From contig JAOZPE010000024.1 in NCBI GenBank assembly GCA_029932915.1, positions 1-43,683 of the forward strand: a DNA stretch of 43,683 bases, read 5' to 3'. The notes beneath the pieces are model-generated. The model was given only the letters and a program-made list of their open reading frames with translations, ran no database searches and was not told where the DNA came from. The DNA comes from Candidatus Krumholzibacteriia bacterium (GTDB taxonomy: Bacteria; Krumholzibacteriota; Krumholzibacteriia; JAJRXK01). The position numbers and the translations under genes were made by a program. Positions 25,409 to 33,086 of this stretch are shown here, in pieces. Position 1 is the first letter of the stretch. Each line of letters begins with the position of its first letter.

Positions 25409-28120
25409 TCACGGGCGGGAGCGCAGCGATCGCGCGACCAGGGGTACCATCAACAAGGCAAGGACGGCGGCCCAGACCCCCGGACGCGCCAGGAGCGGGC
25501 GACGGCGCAGGACCACCCTCGAATCGGGATCCCCATCGAGGACGAAGGCCGCCCAGTAGAAGGGGTGTCTCCACTCTCCGTCCACCCGGAAACGCTGCCG
25601 GGTTCGGTAGATGGCCTCACCCGCGCTGGCACCCCCCGCCAGCTCTTCGTAGAACCGCCGCATGAAATCGAAGGTCGCCTCGTCCTGGACCGCCCACAAG
25701 GTAGCCACCACCGTGCGCGTCCCTCCCACCATCAGGGCCGTCGACAGGCTCTGCACGCCCTCACCCGAGAGGGTCATTCCCGCGCCCGAGGCACAGCCCG
25801 CCAGGACCGCCAGACCGGTTCCACTGTGTTGCTGCATCAACTCGTGGGCGCTCACACTCCTGGCGGGTCCGAGGATGATTCTCGAACGCCACGGCCGGCG
25901 GTCATCGGCGATGGTGTGGGCGGCCACGTGGAGGATCTGCCCGCCCGGGTCTTCTTCGAAACCTTCCACCCTGCACACGCCCTGGAAGCGCCGGCTCAGC
26001 CAACGCATCTCCCTCTCGGCGCCCGGCAGACGCAGGCCGCCCAGGCCACCTTCGGTGGACACGAGCAGGATGGCATGGCCAGCGGTGGCCTCCGCGTCCA
26101 CTCCTCTTGCCGCATCTTCGCCCCGCTCGCCCTCCATCCGCAGCGAGGCGAGCAGGCCAGCCGAGGAGATGCGGCTCCAACGCGGTCCGCCGGGCGTCTC
26201 GAAGAGGGCTGGAGGCAGGAGGTTCAGGATCCCGTCGGGTGAGAAGAAGACGCGCGCATGCTTCGGCAGATCGTCCTCGATGGGGCCGAAGAGTTCGTGG
26301 GCCACGGCCCGGCTGATCGGAGCGAAATCGTCGGGGGACAGCCCGCCCTGTGGCTGGGAGAGTTCCTCGATCAAGCGGGTCAGACGAGGACGGAGTTCGC
26401 CCTCGGCCGGCAACAGCCAGGCCCGGCAACGATCGCGATCGACGGCGAAGACGACCGAAACCGAAGGTCCGAGATAGGCGTCGATGAAAAGTTCACCTTC
26501 TCTCAATACCTTCGACTGCAGAGAGGCGGAATCGATCTTCCGTGAATCGAGCGAGTCGGGGGAAGCCACCAGGGGACCCTGCATCCGTTCGAGGAGACTG
26601 TGACCCTTGTAACGTTGCAACAGGTCGAAGGCAGTGGTCTCTCCGCCGGGTCGCTCGAGCCACGAACGCGCCAGTTCGGTGAAGAGTCTGCGCCCCTGCG
26701 CTCCCCGCAATGCCCGCCAGTCCGGATCGGCCGGAAGTCCACGCTCGGCTTGCCACACCTTTACCGCCCGCTCCAGGACCCGGTGGGCCTCGTCCCTTCG
26801 TCCCTGCCGGCGCAGGGCCTCGGCAGTGGAGGTCAACACCGCAAGGCGCAGGGCCTGGACCCCACTGCTGGCGGCGATCGTATCGGCCCGTCGAAGATCC
26901 TCGAGGGCGCCGGCTGGATCCCCCAGCTCGAGCCGCCGCCGGCCGACAGCCAGCTCCAGACGCGCACAGAACACATCCTCGACGCTCTGACGGCACCACT
27001 GTCGCCCCGCATCGAGCACCCGCAGGGCAGCCATGCTGCTGTCCCGGCCGGCCAGGGACTCACTGAGCCCGAGCATGCTGTTGCGGGCCGCCTCGAACTG
27101 AAGGCCCTCGCTCAAACGCAACGCCCGCCGGAAGAGCGAAGCGGCGTCCTCCCATCGTTCCTTCCGAAGACTCAGCTGACCCAGGCTCTCCAGGGCGATC
27201 GCCTCCAGATCGGGAGCGCGCATCTGCCGGCTCGCTTCGAGACAGGACAACAGGGTGTCGCGCGCCGCCGCAGAATCACCCATCTCGGCCAGACATTGGG
27301 CCAGGTTGATGCGGGGGAAGATCGCCTCCCGGTACTGGCCTCTCTGCAGATGGAAGGCCGCCGCCTCGGCGAACTCCCGCATCGCCCGCCCCGGATCGCC
27401 GACGGTCCATTCCAGGTTCGCCAGATTGTTCAGGGCGATGCCTTCCACCATCGGCACATGGTGGCTCCGGGCGAGTTCGACCACCCGCCGATACCCCAGC
27501 CGGGCCCCCTCCAGATCCCCCTGATTGCGCCGAGCCAGGGTCACTCCGTTCAGGGCCCATACCTCTCCGTCGATCCGTCCCGCCCGCTGGAAGAGACGCA
27601 CCGCATCCTCGTAGTGTTCCTGTGAACGGGGGAAATCCCCCCTCTGGGCCGCGTCCCATCCCATCCCGACATGCGCCCATCCCTGCAGGGCCGGCTCTCC
27701 CAGGCGATCGGCACAGTCCAGCAGTTCATCGTACAGCCGGCGGGCCTCTTCCCGCTCTCCCAGCAGTCCCACCGCCAGGCTCAACCAGCGCCGGGCCTTG
27801 CAGGCGAGCAGCGAATCGCCTTCGGACCGCGCCAGATGCAGTCCCTCCCGCAAGAGGGGTTCGGCCAGGGGGGCCTGCCCCATGGACAATCGGCGCGCAC
27901 CCTGTTGGATCAGCAGCAAGGACAGCGCGGCCGAGTCCTCTTCGGCTCGACTCTGCTGCAGGGCGAGCTCGCCACGACCGAGCGATTCCTCCCGAAGTCC
28001 GGCCGCCCACAAGCTGTCCAACTCGGCCAGGACAGCTGGACGCCCGGCGGCGCGGCATGGAGCCGTCACCGCCATCAGCGTCATCAGCAGCAGAAGAAGA
28101 AGGGCTCGGGATCGGATCAT
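25409..28120 (-). CDS. exported TPR-CHAT cysteine-protease-like protein with C-terminal membrane anchor
   Basis: The ATG at 28120 overlaps the anti-sigma stop (ATGA) and gives 903 residues; the longer open frame lacks support. Order: signal peptide (about 1-25); tetratricopeptide-like helical repeats (about 60-480); CHAT domain (about 540-870) with the caspase-type dyad H735 (LHVAAH) and C776 (LAGCASG), followed by TVVATLWAVQDEAT; a C-terminal hydrophobic helix (about 882-896) with basic tail. CHAT proteins are caspase-clan peptidases or scaffolds, some acting in defence or programmed proteolysis. Here the signal peptide and the C-terminal anchor place it in the periplasm, tethered to the inner membrane. 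The operon with ECF sigma and anti-sigma genes suggests a role in signalling. The cleavage target is unproven. Confidence 0.88.
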   Translation of the reverse strand: MIRSRALLLLLLMTLMAVTAPCRAAGRPAVLAELDSLWAAGLREESLGRGELALQQSRAEEDSAALSLLLIQQGARRLSMGQAPLAEPLLREGLHLARSEGDSLLACKARRWLSLAVGLLGEREEARRLYDELLDCADRLGEPALQGWAHVGMGWDAAQRGDFPRSQEHYEDAVRLFQRAGRIDGEVWALNGVTLARRNQGDLEGARLGYRRVVELARSHHVPMVEGIALNNLANLEWTVGDPGRAMREFAEAAAFHLQRGQYREAIFPRINLAQCLAEMGDSAAARDTLLSCLEASRQMRAPDLEAIALESLGQLSLRKERWEDAASLFRRALRLSEGLQFEAARNSMLGLSESLAGRDSSMAALRVLDAGRQWCRQSVEDVFCARLELAVGRRRLELGDPAGALEDLRRADTIAASSGVQALRLAVLTSTAEALRRQGRRDEAHRVLERAVKVWQAERGLPADPDWRALRGAQGRRLFTELARSWLERPGGETTAFDLLQRYKGHSLLERMQGPLVASPDSLDSRKIDSASLQSKVLREGELFIDAYLGPSVSVVFAVDRDRCRAWLLPAEGELRPRLTRLIEELSQPQGGLSPDDFAPISRAVAHELFGPIEDDLPKHARVFFSPDGILNLLPPALFETPGGPRWSRISSAGLLASLRMEGERGEDAARGVDAEATAGHAILLVSTEGGLGGLRLPGAEREMRWLSRRFQGVCRVEGFEEDPGGQILHVAAHTIADDRRPWRSRIILGPARSVSAHELMQQHSGTGLAVLAGCASGAGMTLSGEGVQSLSTALMVGGTRTVVATLWAVQDEATFDFMRRFYEELAGGASAGEAIYRTRQRFRVDGEWRHPFYWAAFVLDGDPDSRVVLRRRPLLARPGVWAAVLALLMVPLVARSLRSRP

Positions 28121-28758
28121 CGCTGGAGCATCTGGCGGGCGGTGTGAACCTGCCGCCCGTCTCGGCCCACGGCCACCGCCGACCACAGGAGGATCTCCCC
28201 CCGGCGAAGAGATGGCGGCAGATCCGTCGGATCGAGGTGGAGATGGTCGCCCTCGGGTGCGGGAATGCGGGCGATCTCACTCAGGTCGAGGGCATAGAAG
28301 ACCACGTCCACCCGCTCGGAATCGGAGAAAGCAGGCCATCTGAGGTCGAGGCCTCCATCCTCATTCCATACCGCCTCCCCCTTCACCGGCGCCGGCGGCA
28401 GGGACGCTTCACCCCGCAGTGGAACCGGTGAGGAAGTGTGCTGGGCCGCGAAGCGGGGAAGCGAGATGGAGATGACGAGCACGGCCGCCACGGCACCCAG
28501 CAGCCACCATTGCCGCTTCGCACTGCGCCGGCCCTTCAGCGCAGGAAGACGTCGGGGATCGAGAAACTCGGCCAGTCGCCGCTCGGCGTCTTCGACCCTC
28601 GCCCCGGGGGCGGGCCGGGAAGGGTCGTTGAACAGTCGCAGTGCAGCCAGAAGAGCCGAACAGCGGGGACAGCGCTCGGCATGGATGCGCCGGGGATCGT
28701 TCCGATCCATCCGCGGTACGCTTTCCAGTTCACTCATCGAAAGACAGTGCTCACTCAC
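28117..28758 (-). CDS. ZAS-type zinc anti-sigma factor, membrane-spanning
   Basis: I place the start at a GTG (28758) that overlaps the sigma stop (GTGA), giving 213 residues; the ORF-type ATG at 28896 would run far into the sigma gene. The N-terminal cytoplasmic part carries H26-x3-C30-x2-C33 with an extra H4/C5, the zinc anti-sigma pattern. One transmembrane helix (about 84-100, WWLLGAVAAVLVISISL) follows. The periplasmic part (about 120-210) looks like a fibronectin III-like beta domain (LDLRWPAFSDSERVDVVFYAL, LLWSAVAVGRDGR). It should hold the ECF sigma factor inactive until a signal arrives. Coupling to sigma upstream and CHAT downstream by 4-bp overlaps argues for fixed stoichiometry. 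Confidence 0.85.
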   Translation of the reverse strand: MSEHCLSMSELESVPRMDRNDPRRIHAERCPRCSALLAALRLFNDPSRPAPGARVEDAERRLAEFLDPRRLPALKGRRSAKRQWWLLGAVAAVLVISISLPRFAAQHTSSPVPLRGEASLPPAPVKGEAVWNEDGGLDLRWPAFSDSERVDVVFYALDLSEIARIPAPEGDHLHLDPTDLPPSLRRGEILLWSAVAVGRDGRQVHTARQMLQR

Positions 28759-29366
28759 GATGCATCCTCCTGCTCGGCGCGTTCCGAGAGAGCCCGTCGC
28801 AATCTCCGGCGGGCACGTTGCAGGACCACGCGCGCGCCGTCGCCTTGCAGATCGAGAGCCTGGGTGATGACATCCACTGGCATCCTCTCGAAACAACGCA
28901 TCCAGAGGGCCCGTTGTTCCTCTTCATCCAGGTGATTCTGGATGAGTTGAAGAAGTGCTTCCTCGTCCTCCCGTTCGAGCAATTCGTCCTGCGGGTCCGA
29001 CCCATGTGCCATGCAATCGTCCGGGTCGGCTTCGGGATCACAGAGCAGGTGCGGCCGTGCCAGTTCGTTGATGCTGCGATTGCGGGCGATGGCGAACAAC
29101 CACGTGCTCACACTGCTTCGCCCGTCGAAACGGTCGAGGGCGCGATAGGCCGACAGCAAGACCTCCTGACTCAGGTCGAGCGCGCGCTCGTGATCGCGCA
29201 CGAAACGGTGGCACCAGACATAGACCTGCCGTCGGTAACGACCCAAGAGCTCGGAGGCTGCGGCGCGCCCGCTCTCGTCTCCACTTCCCAGACGGACCCG
29301 GCGCAACAGCGCCTCGTCGGTGAGTCGCCGCAAGGAGAGTCCACTGGGTGCCGATCGTTTGGACAT
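28755..29366 (-). CDS. ECF-family RNA polymerase sigma factor
   Basis: The product has 203 residues. Region 2 (about 37-103) shows the core helix HERALDLSQEVLLSAYRALDR and FDGRSSVSTWLFAIARNRSIN; region 4 (about 136-195) shows the helix-turn-helix RMPVDVITQALDLQGDGARVVLQRARRRLRRAL. Region 3 is absent, as in ECF factors. It should direct RNA polymerase to envelope-response promoters, probably including its own operon. An asparaginase gene lies 47 bp upstream on the same strand, and the anti-sigma gene overlaps by 4 bp downstream. The tandem GCAAATCA-GCAAATCG just upstream may be regulatory. I could not identify a matching -35 AAC-type promoter with confidence. Confidence 0.93.
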   Translation of the reverse strand: MSKRSAPSGLSLRRLTDEALLRRVRLGSGDESGRAAASELLGRYRRQVYVWCHRFVRDHERALDLSQEVLLSAYRALDRFDGRSSVSTWLFAIARNRSINELARPHLLCDPEADPDDCMAHGSDPQDELLEREDEEALLQLIQNHLDEEEQRALWMRCFERMPVDVITQALDLQGDGARVVLQRARRRLRRALSERAEQEDAS

Positions 29367-29413
29367 GGAAGGCCGCCTGGAATCACAGATGGTGGTTCGA
29401 TTTGCTGATTTGC

Positions 29414-30529
29414 CTAGTTTCCGGCGGATTCGCCCTCATTTTCCCCGAAGAGAAAGACCTGAGCCGTACCATCGGCGGTGATGAAGCCCCGGAACATCCC
29501 CGCGGTGTTGAAGACCATCGAGACATGGCCTTCCCGGTCGAGCGCGATGACCCCGCCGGCCGCTCCCTGATCCTTCAGCTTGCCGAGAACCACGCTGCGG
29601 GTGGCCTCCTCCAGACGGAGACCACGGTACTTCATCAGGGCCGTGATGTCATAGGCGACCGCATTGCGGATGAAGTACTCGCCGTGACCGGTACAGGAGA
29701 CTCCGCAGCTCGCGTTGTCGGCATAGGTGCCGGCGCCGATGATCGGCGAATCACCGATGCGACCCCACATCTTCATCGTCATCCCCCCGGTGGAAGTGCC
29801 AGCCGCGATGTCCCCGTTGCGGTCGAGGGCGACGCAGCCCACGGTTCCGTGCTCGTCGTTGGACCCGCTTCCCTCTTCACGGCTCTCCTTCTCGCTCTCT
29901 TCCTTCCGGCGCAGGTAGTCCTTCCAGCGTCTCTCGGTCCAGAAGTAGTCGGGCGGAACGATCTCCAGTCCCTGTTCGGCGGCGAAGCTGTCGGCCCCCT
30001 CACCGGCCAGCATCACATGGGGCGAGTGGCCCATGACCGCCCGGGCGGCGGAGATGGGGTGTTTGACGGTCTTCACTCCGGCCACCGCGCCGGCGTCCAG
30101 GGTCCGGCCGTCCATGATGGAGGCATCCATCTCATTCGTGCCGGCGGCGGTGAAGACCGCCCCCTTGCCGGCGTTGAACAGCGGGCAATCCTCCATGGCG
30201 CGGATGACCGCTTCGACCGCATCCAGACTGGACCGGCCGTCCTCCAGCATCGCCGCCCCCAGATCCAGCACCTCACGCAGTTTCCGTCGATAGGCCGCCT
30301 CATCCTCCTCGGACATCGCATCCGGCACGATGGTCCCCGCTCCCCCGTGGATCACCAGCGCCCAGCCGGGCCGGGCCGAAGGCGCGCTTCCGGCGTCCTC
30401 GGCCGCCCAGGCCACCGCGGCGAAGGCCGACAAACCGACCATCACCGCCACCGCCGCCATCACCACTTGCAGGCCCGGCAGCCACCCGAATGCCATCTGC
30501 TTCTGCGATCGTCTTCCGATGAGGCTCAC
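29414..30529 (-). CDS. exported isoaspartyl peptidase / type III L-asparaginase (Ntn hydrolase, T2 family)
   Basis: I favour a GTG start at 30529 (GGAG six bases upstream) giving 371 residues; alternatives are ATG 30496 and the long frame from 30604. The N-terminus is basic then hydrophobic (RRSQKQ...VVMAAVAVMVGLSAFAAVAWA), a signal peptide. The fold begins WALVIHGGAGT. The linker EEGSGSNDEH precedes the autocleavage site HGTVGCVALD, with the nucleophile Thr229 (GTG numbering), then GDIAAGTSTGGM, GDSPIIGAGTYAD and GHGEYFIR. The family cleaves itself into alpha and beta subunits and hydrolyses isoaspartyl dipeptides and asparagine. An exported form would salvage damaged peptides outside the cytoplasm. 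It may be cotranscribed with the downstream ECF sigma gene. Confidence 0.9.
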   Translation of the reverse strand: MSLIGRRSQKQMAFGWLPGLQVVMAAVAVMVGLSAFAAVAWAAEDAGSAPSARPGWALVIHGGAGTIVPDAMSEEDEAAYRRKLREVLDLGAAMLEDGRSSLDAVEAVIRAMEDCPLFNAGKGAVFTAAGTNEMDASIMDGRTLDAGAVAGVKTVKHPISAARAVMGHSPHVMLAGEGADSFAAEQGLEIVPPDYFWTERRWKDYLRRKEESEKESREEGSGSNDEHGTVGCVALDRNGDIAAGTSTGGMTMKMWGRIGDSPIIGAGTYADNASCGVSCTGHGEYFIRNAVAYDITALMKYRGLRLEEATRSVVLGKLKDQGAAGGVIALDREGHVSMVFNTAGMFRGFITADGTAQVFLFGENEGESAGN

Positions 30530-30759
30530 TTTGGACTCCACCTCCGCGCGCTCGGGGCCGCAGGAACCAGGGAATGGGCCCTGCTTTCCATTCCCAACGG
30601 CCATTATCCAAGCATTTCCAGGAATTTCCAGCCGTCATTGGACCCCGTCGGACATGGCCGGGGCAGTCAGCAGGTGCAGTGCAGCCGCCGGTGGAGTAGA
30701 ATGGAGGGGATCGGCGGATATCCGACCCGAAACTCCTGTCCAGGTGGAGATTCCTCAAC

Positions 30760-31347
30760 ATGAAACGATCGAGCCTTCTCTTCGTCCTCATCGCTCTGAT
30801 GACCCTTCCCACGAGCGGCTGGGCGGGAAGCCTCTTCCCCGGCCACATCGAGTCCGGAGGCTTCGTCGCCCCGCTGACCCTCATCGGCGAGTTCCACGGC
30901 AGCAACGAAGTGTTCCTGGGCGGCCGGGGTGGATGGATCCTCGACCACAACCTGGTCCTGGGCGCCGGGCTCTACACCATGGTCAGCGATGTCATCGTGA
31001 AGAACCTCGAGGATCTCGATCGGGTGGTGAAGTTCACCTACGGTGGAATGGAGCTCGAATACGTCTTCTTCACCGAATCGGTGGTCCATCCCACCCTCTC
31101 GGCCCTGGTCGGTCTGGGCGGAATCAAGTTGCGCGATCCGGTCGAGGGATCGGAGGAAGACCCCGACTCCGATTCGGTCTTCGTCTTCCAACCCGCTCTC
31201 CATCTGGTGCTGAACCTCACGGACTTCGCGCGTCTGACGGTGGGTGGAGGCTACCGCTACGTCAGTGGGGTCGACCTGCCCGTCCTCAGCAACGAGGACG
31301 CCACCGGCGCCTTCGGGATGGTCACCCTGAAACTGGGGATGTTCTAG
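30760..31347 (+). CDS. small outer-membrane beta-barrel-like protein
   Basis: The 195-residue protein has a signal peptide (MKRSSLLFVLIALMTLPTSGWA). The rest is alternating polar and hydrophobic strands with Gly turns (FLGGRGGWILDHNLVLGAGLYTM..., RLTVGGGYRYVSGVDL) ending in VTLKLGMF, where the final Phe is typical of BamA-inserted barrels. An acidic loop (EGSEEDPDSDSD-like) lies near residue 130. GGAG lies 10 bases before the ATG. No named family is recognised. It is convergent with the next gene and shares its CTAG stop. Confidence 0.75.
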   Translation: MKRSSLLFVLIALMTLPTSGWAGSLFPGHIESGGFVAPLTLIGEFHGSNEVFLGGRGGWILDHNLVLGAGLYTMVSDVIVKNLEDLDRVVKFTYGGMELEYVFFTESVVHPTLSALVGLGGIKLRDPVEGSEEDPDSDSVFVFQPALHLVLNLTDFARLTVGGGYRYVSGVDLPVLSNEDATGAFGMVTLKLGMF

Positions 31348-32957
31348 GGAGTGCTCCGCCGCTGCCCGGTCGATCCACCGGCTGAACCGGCCCCCTTCAC
31401 GGTTCGGAATTCCCACACCTGGAAGCGTCCCCGTCTCCAGGTGGACGGCTGCCCGGGAGGAATACCAAGTTCCCGGAGAGTTCCAAGATGCCGCGGCTGG
31501 GTATTCTCCTTCTCGAGATAAACGTAGACTCGGGGCAGTTCACCCATCTGCATCTGCGCGAGAGGAACGAACGAGGCATCGGGGATCCGCAGGAAATTGC
31601 TGAAATCATCCCCGGCCAGATACCAGGGATAGAGCCCCTCGACCACCACATCCCGGTGAGACAATTCCCGGTTCAATTCCTTCCAATCGGCAGTGATATC
31701 CTCAGACTGCCCGCTCAGTTCCTGCATCCGCATGACCCGGGTGGCTTGCCTCTTCTCAATGAGACGGGGAGAAAGTGCCACGACCAGAGCCAGGCCGGCC
31801 ACGGTCAAGCCGACCGCGCCCGCGGCGACGAAGCTTCCACGCGAAAGACCTCCCCGGGCCGCAGACTCAGGAAGCGAGCCCGCACCTGTCGGATACGAAG
31901 ATGCAGTCCCAACGGCGGATCGGCGCGAGACGAGCGATTCCAGGACCACCCCCAGAGAGATCACCAACAGGGAAAAAGGGGCGAAGGCATAGCGCACCAT
32001 CGAGTAGCCGTGCTGCAACCAATCGGGAATCCCACCCGCCTCCTTCCGGGGAAAGGCCGGGAAGATCCAGGTCAAGACGATCATCAACCCCGCCCCAACC
32101 AACACCACGAGCAACGGGCTGCGCATCCGGCGGCGCAGCAGGGCTATCGGACTCAGGGCAAGGCCGATGAGGGGAACCAGCCAAAGGTAATGTCTGACGG
32201 CTCGAAGATAGAGCAGCCGCGCCTCTGCCGAACTCCTCAAGAAGGGCCACAGTGAAATCGTCGCTTGATCAGAGCCAAACGACACGCCATGCACGGAATC
32301 CGGGAACAAGACCCATCCAAACAAGCTGATCTGCCCTGGATACCAGGGGTTTCCCGTAATGACCCAGTTACGCAAGTAGGGAGGCGAGGCAATCAGCAGG
32401 ATCAACGCGAGAATTCCTGACAGGGAAATCAGACGGGCGATTCCCAGGGTTCTCCTTCCTCCTGCAAAGAATGAGATCACCAGCACAATTGACACCAGGA
32501 AGAGCCCCGTGTACTTACAGGCAGCACCCAGACCCAGCGCTATCCCCATCATCCACCGCTCGGCCGCACTGGTGAGCGGTCCCAGACCCCAGGACAGACC
32601 AGCCATCAGCAGAGCCGCCACCCAGAGGTCTGCCTCCTGCGTACCAAGTTGCCGTTGCAAGGAACGAGCTCCGGCAAGATACAGACCGATCACGAGCCAC
32701 CGCAGCCACCGGCGCCGGCCAGCCATCCATCCCAACAACAGTGCGGAAACCCCGCCCACCATGCCGTGGACGGCCCAGGGTTTCAGCCATCCGAAGGCCG
32801 ACAATACGAGTTGGGAAATCACCACCAAGGCCATCCAGAAAACGATGGCAGCCACAAGGACGGAATCCAGACCGTCCCGGCGAAAACGCAATCCCCAGAT
32901 CAAGGAGACGGTAATGGACAACAGCGTGCCCAGGACGAACAACAGGACATCAACCAT
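31344..32957 (-). CDS. polytopic membrane protein, PMT/GT39 glycosyltransferase-like
   Basis: The start at 32957 (GGAG, 10 nt spacing) gives 537 residues with about ten transmembrane helices and a soluble C-terminal part (about 400-537). LGAACKYTGLFLVSIV and RNWVITGNPWYPGQ are typical of dolichyl-phosphate-mannose/GT39-like transferases. These use polyprenyl-linked sugars to glycosylate lipid or protein in the periplasm. The usual first luminal loop with acidic catalytic residues is not evident: the N-terminal helices pass almost directly into the ADLWVAALLMAG region, so activity is uncertain. Base use looks somewhat AT-richer than its neighbours. It stands alone, convergent with 30760-31347. 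Confidence 0.65.
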   Translation of the reverse strand: MVDVLLFVLGTLLSITVSLIWGLRFRRDGLDSVLVAAIVFWMALVVISQLVLSAFGWLKPWAVHGMVGGVSALLLGWMAGRRRWLRWLVIGLYLAGARSLQRQLGTQEADLWVAALLMAGLSWGLGPLTSAAERWMMGIALGLGAACKYTGLFLVSIVLVISFFAGGRRTLGIARLISLSGILALILLIASPPYLRNWVITGNPWYPGQISLFGWVLFPDSVHGVSFGSDQATISLWPFLRSSAEARLLYLRAVRHYLWLVPLIGLALSPIALLRRRMRSPLLVVLVGAGLMIVLTWIFPAFPRKEAGGIPDWLQHGYSMVRYAFAPFSLLVISLGVVLESLVSRRSAVGTASSYPTGAGSLPESAARGGLSRGSFVAAGAVGLTVAGLALVVALSPRLIEKRQATRVMRMQELSGQSEDITADWKELNRELSHRDVVVEGLYPWYLAGDDFSNFLRIPDASFVPLAQMQMGELPRVYVYLEKENTQPRHLGTLRELGIPPGQPSTWRRGRFQVWEFRTVKGAGSAGGSTGQRRSTP

Positions 32958-33086
32958 GGGGTCAGAACTCCGAAGATGGAGCAAATCCGTCTTTCTTCAC
33001 CTTAGTATACGGCCCTGTACCTGTCGAACTCCTGGAGCAGCATGTGTTCCGGCCCTTGCCCAGAACGAGCCATTGGAAGACAAGGC

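Noticed and set aside
28759-28896. ATG start of the anti-sigma gene at 28896
   Set aside because: It would overlap the sigma gene by 140 bp and add an Arg-rich stretch without homology; the GTG at 28758 gives a 4-bp overlap and an N-terminus fitting the ZAS domain.
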